DNA from: Gorsachius magnificus
Taxonomy: Eukaryota > Chordata > Aves > Pelecaniformes > Ardeidae
Direction of reading: 5' to 3'
Assembly (NCBI GenBank): GCA_034008185.1
Contig: CM067084.1
Coordinates: 65,734,599-65,798,598, forward strand
DNA length: 64,000 bases
The notes below the pieces were generated by a model. It had not been told where the DNA came from, did not search any database, and saw only the letters and a list, made by a program, of their open reading frames with translations. Both the position numbers and the translations under genes were made by a program. Below, in pieces: positions 34,314 through 46,481 of this stretch (positions are counted from its first letter, which is position 1; each line of letters begins with the position of its first letter).

Positions 34314-37300
34314 AAATGAGATGTGTTGATTAAAGTTACAAATCATGTGTTGAATGTTTAGACTTTAAACCATGGTAGCTTCACATTTATGACAGTATAT
34401 TTCTATACTTTCACATTAAAAAATGTTGACTCTTTCTAATCTTCAGTGCTTTTTGTGTGTGCGTGCATGTGTTTGCACAGGTTTGCGTGTATGGGAGGAG
34501 AAAGAAGTGAAAGCATGGATGGAAGAGAAGGTGAGAAGTTAATGCAATTTAAATATTTGATGTTCTTGTTTTGAAAAGTCTTTCTTATGGTTGGGACTGC
34601 TGCTGCTCTGATAGTAAAGTAAATTTGAAATAAGATTAAAAGTACTAAAGAGACTAGGAGGATTTTAACCTTTAATCTGTGTTATCCTATGTACTGACCT
34701 AGGAGAGGGAGCTTACATTGTTTAGACACAAATATCCCATTGTTTTAATGGGACTTAGGAACTAACACTTAAAAAAATTCTGGCTCATACTTCAAGGGAT
34801 AATCAGCATGTATTATCTGATAATATTTCAGAGCTTCACATGAGATCTAGCTAAAACCAGAGGATTATGTGGAAAACAATAATATACTAGTTTAATGTCT
34901 GTATTAATATTAAATTTTATCACACATGTCATGCTTATATTACATGGGGCTATCTTGTGTAAACATAATAAACAAGGATACTGTACTTAACATTAGGCTA
35001 TCAGCATTTTGGATAGCATTAAAAATTTATCATCCTTATTGTGCAATGTGCATCACTGCAGATACTCTAGAATAGTTATCTTAAGCAAACATAGCATGCC
35101 ACTCTAATCTCTCACAATACCAGTCTTCAATGTTGCCAAGATAAGGTACATCAAGCTGGGAGTTTAATCAGATATATAGTTCATACCCTGAAGTATAGAA
35201 TTTTTTTCTGAGTATCTTCAGCTGAACCTTGTTTGTAATTGCTGTACAGAAAGGAGTATTGTAGAGTCTTACTAGCTAAATAACTAAAGTAACTAAATAC
35301 TTGCTAGTAGTTTTCATACAGACTAAATTATGAGTGGCAAGCTGCTCCAGTAGCTAACACTTGTTCTTACATTTTGTGGTTCTGTGGAAGGGTCTGGGAA
35401 GAGCAATTATTATGCAGATGACTATATTAGATGAAAACAAGTTATGCAAGACTGATAATGTGAAAGTGACTTATTTGCAGGACTAGTAAGAAAGTAGTTT
35501 ATTTGTCTTCTTTCTCAGGAAACAGTGGCTAATATCTGCAGCTGAAAAGGACCATGGAGAAGGTAAGAATGATTCTGGGCATGGCTTAGCACAGAATTTC
35601 TTATTTTTTCAGAGTCTGAAACAGATGTTTGTGTAGATACACTAAATCCAGATGCTGTTTTTAGGAGGAGAATGGTCTTGCAATGTTACCTGAAACAAAG
35701 GTCTTTGTGGGAAAAGCCTTGCTGTGGGTGCAGATCAACTCTGAACGCATGATACTGTATTGAAAACCAGCATAGCATGACTTGGTTTGGGTTTTTTTTT
35801 GTGACCATGTTGCCTTAAGAACTTTCTTAGTGAGTTAGATGGAAGTGCCAGCTCAATATCAGATCTTGAGTCCAGCTCAGTATCCTGTTTCTGATAGTGG
35901 TGTCTCTGCTCCTGGGCAGGCCGACCACTTGGCAGCACCCATCAGCAACTTGGGTAGTGCCAGGGACCGGCAGTCACTGTCGGGAGTGTTCTGTTAAACA
36001 TCTCTCTCCAGTTCCCTGGCTTTTCCACTTCCAATGTTTTGACCTCTTCTGTTCATTCATTTGCTGTAGTCTGGGATCATTTGATTTTCCTGTTTTGTCC
36101 TCTGTAGCTGTCTTGCTTCCCATAAGGAGTTTGAGTTGGGAGAAATCATCACTGGCAGCAAACAGAGTGGGTAGGCTTTGAGGTGTGATGATCAGAATGC
36201 AGGTTGCTTAGTCCTGCAATCAACGTTCGTATTTTTCATCTATGTGATGTTTCCTCCTTGAAGTAGACTTTCACCTTCTATTTTACAATGATAACAGAAT
36301 CTGTTTCCTACTTGGTATCTTTTTCTTGGATCCTTCATTTTTAAATCATCACTCCCATTTTTTGGTTTTTGGGGGTTTTTTTTGGCAGTTGCACCTGCAT
36401 TGTCTGAAGTCCAGATTCTGTGCTTCAGAGAGAAGGCTGTTTGTTTCAAGTCAGCTTATTCCTGGGGTAGTCCAACAAAGATATCTGCCAACATGAGAAG
36501 CTGAAAACATAAAATTAAAAAGACAGAAAGTGTAGGGTAAGCTTGGTATTTTTCAGTCTGTCCTTCTGACCTGGAGGTTACACTTGTACCATCACATATA
36601 ATAGCTGTCAATAGATTTCTGCCTTATTTCATGTAATTATATTTCAGATCTATTTATATTTTTGGGCTCCATGACATCTTGTGACACTGAGTTTCATAAT
36701 TTGATTTAAGTAGTTCATACTACATAAAAAAAAAATAAAAATCCTTCCTATTGCCTTGAATCTTTTGTTCCGAGTTTGCCTTAAAGAATTGCCAGCTTTT
36801 GTTTTATAGTTATCTCTAAACACCAGGGAGAGTTATGATTCCTTCAGAAGAAATCATAGGTTGTTCTGTCAGACAATGACCATATTCAAAACCATTAGAA
36901 CTAAGACCTGTTTTAAATTAAATTGTTTATTATTGTAAAGAGTGGTTTCCTTATAGTAGCAGGGTTCTTCAGACATTACTCTGACTGAATTGTTGTCCAG
37001 CTAGTTATTAATAGCATTGAAAAATCATGTTCTTATGAAGCTAAAACTTGTGTGTGAAATGGTATGCCTTTCTGTACTTTGGAATCTGGAATCAATCATT
37101 GAACAAAAAGCTGAAAATTTGATCAAACTGACACTTCAGGCTCATTTCAGATCTTTGAATGCTGGTTCCTAGCTTCATAGTCATTGGGATAAGCTTTGTG
37201 ATTATTCCCAAATGAACAAGAAATAAGTCTATTAGAAAGACACACTCTGATGAACTCATTAAGTGTTTTTAACATATTTTTAAATTCCTATTTTGTGCTG

Positions 37301-38245
37301 TTGCTAGACAGCAAAAGGCTTTATTTTCACAACAAATATACATGTGAAATTAGTACTAGACGTTTTTCCATAAGATTTTAAATAGAAATAGTAATCTGTT
37401 TTTCCTTGCTGCTGGGAATGTGTGCTTTAAGTAGGAGTAGCGAATTTTCAGTGTATTTAAAATGTTTTCCTCAACCCAGACGTGATTCAGACATTTGCCA
37501 AGGTGTGCCAGTCTCAATGAAGATTTCTGAGATAAGGAAATAGCATGTTTGGGGTGAATTACAGTTGTTACTTACCTTTGCAGGAGATTTGCCACTGATG
37601 CAGGGGAGCACAGGTAGGCCCTGTTGTGATATCCAGTGTGCTGTTGGTCAGAGCAGGATTTTTGGAATGTGAGAATAAATAAAATTATCTAAGTTTGCTT
37701 TCTGGAGCTTTCCAAGTCGGTTGGGAAGGAAGACACATAATGAGTTTGTTTCTCTCCTGTTTGGTCACTTTTTATCATGTTTCAAATATACAGAAACATT
37801 TCACAGAAATAAAAATTCATAAAGGTCACAAGTGCTTTCATACTCAGGAGTTCTGAGAGGTATATTTAAGCCCTGGCAGACTTTTAACCTTTTCTAACTT
37901 ACAATAAGTTTGCCACCCTTTTAAAACCCTTTGATTGTATGGCTTTTGTTCCCCTGAAAGGGGGACAGGGCTGCCTGGTTACTCAAGCAGATGCCAGGCT
38001 TCTGATTTGCATTTGATGAAAGCCACTTGTGAAAGCAGAATCAATGCTCAGATTTACAAACAGTAAATGTGGGTATTGCCTTGTCATTTCTTCCTAGGTT
38101 GTTGTCCTATAAAGCTGCTCAAGTTCCTCTCTTTGCAAGAACGTCTTCCTGCTATCCCTGCTGCCCAGAAACGTTATGTTAGATCGAGATGAAGGGTGAG
38201 TAATTCTTTTTACCTCCATTATCTGGTTTTCTTTTATTTAACAGC

Positions 38246-38269
38246 AAAAAAAAAAAAAAGAAAAAAAAA
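38246..38269. repeat. A-rich homopolymer tract
   Basis: Fourteen A, one G and nine A in a row. I saw no retrocopy upstream of it that would make it a poly(A) tail. Confidence 0.9.
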
Positions 38270-41200
38270 GAATGAAAATGCAGCCATTTAGAATAATGTA
38301 TTATAAGTTGATGAACCATAATAACCAAACTGTGTGTCTGAAGGGGCCTAATTACAGAACACCAGAGGCACAAGAGGAAGCTTATTGTGGACAACAAAAT
38401 AGTGCTCTAATAAGGCTGTCACTGTACTGAGTATAGCATCAGCCTTAATCCATGTGGTTATATCCAGGTAGAGAATGGAACAGAATGCATCAAGAACAAC
38501 AACAGAAATGAGACTGAAAGGGTTATTTATCAAATCAAACCTAGCAGGGAGAGAGACATTATTTTGAATGAGGTTAACTGAAAGCAAAATGGCAGTGGCT
38601 AAACCAGTGTTTCTAAAATAAGGGTGGTTTTGACTAGTCTGTGTGTAAACTCTCACTGATTAATGTATAAGGAGTGTATATGTATGTTGAGTTGTAGATA
38701 TAGGAGTGAGAGAATCAGCAAGGATGGGCATCTGGAGCACAATCTATTAGTCTTTTTATGCCATGAGATCAGCTGTTACAGACTATATCAAGACCAGTGC
38801 CCAGTAAGAAGAGCTGTGGATGTATCTTTTCTCCTGTTAAAGTGTGTCTATGCTTTTTACTTTGGATATGTGGCATAGCATTATTTCATGCATAAGACAT
38901 CAGTAGAAAAAACACATTGTCAATAATGTGGCCTAATAAAAGGACTATAGGAGAGGTGTTTCCATTTCTCTTTAATATGAACTTGAATGAATCTAACTTG
39001 CTTTGGCTTGGGTGTCCTACTTCACTAGGCATGCTCCATAAACCCCTGTTCACTGTGATAAAACATCGCCATTCTATCAGGAAAGCTGAAAGTTTCACAT
39101 GTACCAGATGAAGAACATTTTTTATAGTGCAGGAGGTCAGATAGAAAACTCACCCACAAGCAATAGAACTGAATATAATTCTCAAGGTATTCAAGAGCTC
39201 ATTCCTTTGTCTTGGCTATTTCTGTTTTTCTGTACTGCACAGTGCGTTGCAGTGCATGGGCTCATGAGCTAGACCTAAATGAGCTGTTGCAAATGTAACT
39301 GTTACTGTAGTGTAGGTGGTAAAGCACCTCTTGGGCTAACTTAGCTTTCTTCCTATGGTACAGTTCCTATGCTCAGTACAAGATAAATCAGCTTTAGCAG
39401 ATTTATACCATAACATCACTGAACTGCTTCCAGTGTCTGATCAAGTTTGGGTACTGCCAGTTTGGATATCCCTGAATGTAGTTCAATTTTTTGTAATTCT
39501 AGACAGTTGTATATGTGGGAAGTTTTAACAGATTTATAAACAATCACCTTACCTGAGTAAACTTTTACTCTTATTTTCCACTCATGTGTGCATCAAATTT
39601 GCCAAAACATTTTTCAAATGTAACGTTGAGGGTTTATTTCTGTAGGTGAACAAATACTTTAGTATGTCATAAAATTACAGCCAATACGTTAGCTTGTACT
39701 CTTGGTTTTATAGTGCAAATATTTCATGCTTCTCTTGTTCAGAATAATAATTTCTCATTTTTAGAAAAGATTATTGCTGTAATATCAGACAGCTTCCCTT
39801 TAAAAAAAAATCAGCAAAATTTCCTTCCTTAGTGGCTACTTGCCACTAACACATAGGGAGGTCAGGCAGGTTGTTGCATGGGGTAGATATCCATGTTTGG
39901 AACCTGAAGGTAGGAATACCTCTGCAGAAACTCCAGATTTAAAGATTGCTGCTGTTGTTTTTTTCATTTTGTTTTTTTGCCTTTGTTTTTTTAAATATGT
40001 AAAATAAGAAGTAAGGTTGTATTGCTTGGTCTCTTCTGAGCCTGGCTTTTAGTCCCCAAGTATGATTCTGGTTTAAAACATGACTGCAGGAATCAGGACA
40101 TGGATTTGATTGGCTCAATCAAATGAAACTTCATACTTTGTCTGGTTGTTTAATTTCAGAGAGTATAAGATGGGAAGTTTTCATGCTGAAGTCAGGCATT
40201 ATGGTATACCTATACCTGTTGCAATGCAGAAGTATATGATCTATTGTAATGATGGCCAAGTGAAACCTGTAGTGAGAATTGGCCTGGTGTGTGGAAATCT
40301 GTCTGGTTATATGTCAATAGAAATAGTTACTGCAAGTAGTTATAGTAAACCCTCTTGGCTCAAGGTGTTGTCTTCTCCAATGAGATTTGAATCTACTTAT
40401 ATTCATTTATTTGGGGATCAGATCATCCCCTGGCTAAACTATTTATACCTGCTCAGTTTTTAGGTTGTAGGCATTCTAAAACACTTAGTATTCGTGACCA
40501 AATTTTGGAACAGCCTTGGATATCTGCAGGGACAGTTTTTCATGCAGGTATCTGATCAGAAGACAGGGATGAGTAAGCACTACTTCCAGGAAGCCAAAAT
40601 CTTTTCATACTTGTGAGAACCAGTTCTCTGACAGTACTACAGCAGCTGTGCCCTTCTTTTCCAGTTCTCTACTGTCTTCCAGTTGCACAGGTAGCTGAAC
40701 TTTTTTTTCAGTTAACAGATTCCACTACAAAATTTACTTTCTTACAGGTCTCTCCCTTTTCTGTCATTGAGTCAAAGCTGAATAATTCTTAATGGCCTTC
40801 CCAAATTAGGTTTGTTTCTTGTTCTTATTTTGCATACTATATGTGTATCTCTTCCAGCCTTTATCATTCTCATTCCATGCCCGCTCTGCATGTGCCTCTC
40901 ACCTGACAGCTCTTTTGTGTCTCGATTCTTATGGGCTGACTCTTCCCTGCACTTGAAAATAGACTCTTTTATTTTGGTACTGCCCACCTCACTCCCTCTT
41001 CAAGTCTCTCATTAAACCCATTTCTCTCAGTTTACCTCCCTTTGCTTGCATCTGCTCTGGTGCAATCCAGTTCTTAGTTGTCTGTGTGTCTGAAAACAAA
41101 AGAACTAAACACCTATAACTATAAAGGAAAAAAAAAGACTCAGAACACCATCCTGCAAATAAAAATACTTCTAGAGTGATCTGTATGCTCCCTTATCCCA

Positions 41201-42565
41201 TCATCAGTCATCATTTCTTCATCATTATCTTACCAAGATTCCACACACTTCACATCGGGGACCTGACTTTCTAAGCTGTCTGTAAAGTGCAGTCTTCTCC
41301 AACACACCATGAAAACCAGCAGGCTTGTTTTTTCGGGAACCCGTTTGTTTGTCTATGTATTCAGAAAGAGAGTTAGAATGAGAGTTCATTTTCTGTGATC
41401 TCTTTTGTGTTTCAGATGGAACAGATGGCTGAGCAAAATAAACATCTGTATGTGAACTGTAAAGTGTTCATGTGTTAGTCTGTGCCAGTGTAAAGGGCAT
41501 CAATACTTATCCACAAACTATTTCTGGGGGACGGTTAGGAAAATTTTGATTTAACATATAAATCGTCAAGTAGAAATTTGCTGAGAACTAACAAAAAAAA
41601 AAAAGGAGGACTCACCAGGTATTTCTATGGCATCAGTAATGTGCTTGGCCCCATACTATACAAACCATCCATAAGCATCTCTGTTCTCACAGGATTTCTT
41701 TTATAATCATTTTACTGTAAGCATTCTTGTAAGCTAAGGTGAAGAGGAAGTCAAGGGCACTGTTTGTTACCTGCTGATCATCTGTCGTCCTTGCCTCTAC
41801 TTTCTTTGATGCATGAAAATTACAATACAGCTATCTGAAACATGCTAATAATTGCTTTAGCTGATATTTGTGTGGTCATGCCCCAGAATTTCTGTTGCAT
41901 TCAGTATTTGAGCTATGACTTCTTTACTGAAATTGGACTCTGCAGCTTTACTTACATTCTCTTCTTTCTGCTTTACGGAACAGTTTATGAAGCGTGCAGA
42001 TATTTCAGTTAGTTTTCTGTAGCACTTCTACTCTTACTACATTTTAAAAAGGGATAATTTCTGTTTAATACTGAATAACATAGGCAAGGTTTGTAAAGGA
42101 AGATGATATCTTCAGTTAGACCTACTGATGCCATGGCAGGGGTGTGGGTGAGATATAGGCAAGTATTTGAATGCAGAGGCTCTACTATAATGTCTTCAGT
42201 AGTTATTCCCCATTCTCCTATCCATTTCTCTCTGCTATGCCTGAGGTTTTGTATTGCTGTATGTTTTGTTTGACTAACTGTATTGTAGAAGTTGTTACAA
42301 GTTGAGAAGAAGGATTTGACAGCTGGGTGTGGAATAATTGATGCTTTTGATTCCTGGAAATTTGTTGGAGGCCATTTGCTCTTATTCAGTGGTTACTACT
42401 TGGATGATGGGGAGGAAGTTATTTCCTTGTTCTAAGCACACTGGCAGAAACAGTTTTTGGTGGGGTTTTTTTCTCGTTTCTTTCTCTCTCTTTTTATAGT
42501 GGATGTAACATGAACTCATCTCTTATCCAACAAAGATGACAATCTGCAAGCCTCAAGTCTCCACT

Positions 42566-42598
42566 TCTGTAACTGTTGTTTGACTCAACAGTTACAGA
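42566..42598. promoter_or_regulatory. Perfect 13-bp inverted repeat with MYB-type arms and an AP-1 site
   Basis: The arms TCTGTAACTGTTG (42566-42578) and CAACAGTTACAGA (42586-42598) are exact reverse complements around a 7-base spacer. Each arm has a MYB element (TAACTG), and TGACTCA (42581-42587), a full AP-1 consensus, covers most of the spacer. It could act as a paired MYB/AP-1 site, or simply be a hairpin-prone palindrome. Function is inferred only. Confidence 0.4.
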
Positions 42599-45500
42599 TA
42601 AACACAATAATCAAAATTATTAGCAGTGGAAAGAATGTAACTTTTATAACCTCACTTGTATTTTGAGGATAAAACCCTGTTGTGATAAATAGGGCAGCTG
42701 AAATTTCTCAGAACTTGTTTTAGATTGTAGCATCTTGGATGAAGTCCTGATTCTACAAAAATGAACAGCAGCGTGCCAGCTGACATTGATGGAGCTAGGA
42801 ATACAATGGAGCTTCGATTTCTAACGCACTTAACAACCAGTTCTAGGCACAGATATATTTAAATGAGGATCCCAACAATGGCAAGTTTTATATGCTTGTT
42901 TAATGCACATGTTCTGAGTTGAACTTAAACAGAAGCATAACATGTACTTATTTCTTTACAAGACTAAGTTTTTTACTGAGGTGGACTGAATTCAGAAGTT
43001 ATTTTCATTGCAGACCTAGTTCTACTTTTAATGTCAGTTGAGTCTGGTTGAGGAGTTTTATTTCGATGGTTAAGACAAAGATCGCAAGATTTTAGAAACT
43101 AGGAGACCCCAATATCAAATTTAAAGCTCTCAAGGGGTTTATTGCAGAGTTCTATTTTTTTAAACATCTTCCCTTTGTTCTATTGCAATAAATTGAAATT
43201 CTAAAGTGATGTTAACACTGTTGTAATAAATCAGTCTCGCCTTGCAGTAGTGAAGAATAAAGAACAAATTAGGGCATTAAAAAAACGTTAGATGTATTCA
43301 TAATACCAGAGCAGCCAAACTTCTGTTCTCGAAATCTTTGATACTTTACTTATCTCCCATTTACTCACTTTCAGCTTTATCTAATTCTTTTGCAACAGAC
43401 AACAAACTCTATTTCTAATTTAAGATTTCTGGACAAAATTGATATCTAACTCCAGTATCCTTGGTGCTCTTATTATTTCTTTCTCCTTCAGTTCTTTGAG
43501 AGAGCTGAGTGCTAAACTATCCTGCTGTAGATAACAGAAAAAAAGGAGGAGTAAATGAATGGAAGTTGATTTTGGTGCACTAGGCATACCTAGTTTTCAT
43601 TTTCAAAACTCTTTTTTTCTGTTTCTGATTAAAGCCACCCAGCCAAACCTGTTTGCTTTAAGCCTGTATTCAAAGGAGAAATTAAAAACATACAAGTCAT
43701 TCTAAATGGTTGCTGTACAAAACTGAAGTCAGCTTTAGAAAGAATAAGTGGCATGAAATTCAGGACTTGGAAAGCAGTACACCATGCTAAGGCAGTCATT
43801 CAGGCACATAAAATACTTCTCTTTAAACCTTAACGAGCAAAGCTGGAATCTGTCTCAAATTTTTCCTAAGTCAGATTTTTTCCTTCTTCAGCTGTTCTTG
43901 ACTAAATTGCATTAAACAGTTGCATTGCTTGTCTGCCACACAGCTGCAACATTAGGAGGTACTTATGTTCCATAGTGTATAAATAGCACAAGGAGGGCTT
44001 CCTGTTTCATTTGAGGTTGTCTCTCCCCCTTCTCCAGCTGTCAAAAATAAGAAAAGAGTAAAGAATACAAGAAGTTTTAGCAAAGCAAGAGGGACGAAAT
44101 GAAATGTAATGTTCTTGTGGGTGTACTTCTCTGGGACAAATGAATATTCATCATACTTTTACTTGAAATGGGAAATGAAAAATAGGAAACAACCCGAAAC
44201 AATAATATAAATGGAAAATATTGTGTTATTTTGAAAAATATGATCTTAGTTTCAGTTTTTCAGCTGGCTTTGCTTTTTAATAGTATTTCTATTTCAGTCT
44301 TCTATATTTATTTTTTTATCACATATTTTTCTCAATGTACTTAATTGTATTTAGGGTGGATATAAATTATAAAATGTACAGGAGTTAGAATTTATGTAAA
44401 ATAACCTAGAAATCACCTGGTAACAAAACAGTACTAGAATAAGTTATGCAAAAGCCTACGTTTTAAAGTTCATGAGGTTTTCTCCCTCTCAGAAAAATAG
44501 AACAAAGAGTAAGATCAGGAGTGAAATTTGTCCTGAGCCTAGAAGTATTTAAATCTGAAGGTTGCAAGCCAGAGGACTCCCTCTTTCCTCAGCTACTTGG
44601 ATGGATCACAGTGACACAACTCACTGTTAACCGCAGGATCAGAATTTTTCTTAATCCAAACAAATCTAAGGCCGTGGCAGATGTGAGAATCACAAGTACC
44701 TTTTGTTGCACGTGAGAGTAATGTGAGGAGAGCAGCGGCAGAAGCTGCAGTTTCAAGTGGACAAGGGTAGGGTGTTGTAATCTGTTTTAGAAGTGAGGAA
44801 GGAATGGATTACTGCAGTCTCAACTATAGCTGAAAGGAGAGACCTTGACCTTGCAAAGCAAGCATCAGAGGAAAAAAGTTCACTCATATTCAGATATCTG
44901 TAGTCGGCCGTTATGTCTGACTATCCCTCAGTCTCGTGAACCTATTTAAACTAAATTCAGAAGTATCTCCTAATTTGAAATTGAAGGCAACTTTGTGGTT
45001 TCTTCATAATATTTCCCGCAGACAAAAATATTACTTATGAATTATATTAGCTGTGAAGCAGAAATGTAGCCCTCATTCAAGGTTTGATTGTGACTGTTCA
45101 ACTGGGCACAGGTGCTTTATTTTAAATCTGTGGAAAGCACATCTACCAACAAGGTGGTAGCAGTTCATTCTAAATCCTTTCCTAGTGGATGTGCAGACAT
45201 GGTTCAACCAAAAGTGGTAGTGTCACTGCAGTTCACAGGATCCAGCCAGGAGTCCCTGAGGCAGATGGTAAAATATTCTGAAGGTCTCTTCTCCCCATAC
45301 AAAATTAAAGAGTCTGTCATCACTAAAAGAAGGTGGTAAGGTCTGTGAGCAAAGCCCTAATTATCTGAAAGATCTTGGTGCCCTGCTTTTCTATAAGGAA
45401 ATGTTGAACATTTAGATTCTGCCAGATAAGAGGTACAAGTGTCCTTGAAAGTCTCTGTTTGAAGCTGGGCAGAATCAGCCCATGAAGCCTAGAGGTCTGG

Positions 45501-46433
45501 TTGGAGTGGGGCTAGAAAAGGGCTGCTAAAAAAAGTTTTGGGCTACTAAAGAACTTCTCTCTTGAAGATTTTCATGTGCATTATTGCTGATGAGTTTGAG
45601 AGAAGAACCAATCTTTGACTGTTATTAGGGCAAGTGTAAGGATTAGGAGAAAAAGCGTATAGTGCTGATTCTGGTCAGACTGGAAATGGGCTGATGAGGA
45701 TCAGGTGTAAAAAACGGTACCTGAACAGGGGTTTAATGTCTTTATTATAATTGGAATGTACAAAGGGCTTTTTCTAATTTTGAGGTTCCTGGTTTTGTGA
45801 TCGCTAAAATACTCTTTTGACTCATGTAATATATAATAAATGGCAGAGCCTTGGATATTTTACACTTGGAGCCTAAATTAATGCATAGGTATTTATGCAT
45901 TAGTTATATTGTATTTTTGTGTGCAGTATATTGCCTTCAAACATTTTATTGGATTATTAACATTTAACATTTTTGTAATGTATGAAGTGCTTTTGAATTG
46001 TTTCTAAGAGTTGGCTTCAGCACAGACTGTGTTGGAGATAGCTTGATATGGCCCTGGAAACACAGACAACATCAGGGAAGGCAAAACAATTTTGGCAGTT
46101 CTGTTAGTTGTTAAATTGGTTTAAGTGTTCCCTTCCCTTGATCTAGTCACTCCTTTCTGCTCAAATTTAATCCCCTCAGTGGTGCTTATATGACTATTTA
46201 CAGGCCTAGTTGTTGAAACAGATCACCAAATATCTTTTTGGATTGATGTGGTTCTCGGTGTAGTCCCGTAAAATGTTGAGGTGGTTCATGGGAATTAAAG
46301 TTAGAGCAGAATTGCCTAGTAGAATTTTGCTGCTTTGAAATATGGTTTTGAAATTCTGGATTTAGGCAACGTATCATCCTTTTTTTTGGCTTTTTGTTCA
46401 CAGTTCTGCATGCCTACCCTATGCTGCATCACT

Positions 46434-46481
46434 GATCTAGCAGTGATTACGACACTAGATCTAGCAATGATTACACCACTG
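46434..46481. repeat. Imperfect tandem duplication, two 24-bp units
   Basis: Units 46434-46457 and 46458-46481 share GATCTAGCRATGATTAC and differ at about four positions. This is a small local duplication with no coding context. Confidence 0.85.

Noticed and set aside
40110..40463. A 117-codon + strand frame as a small gene or exon
   Set aside because: No recognised motif, no convincing splice sites, and length within chance for 64 kb of AT-rich DNA.
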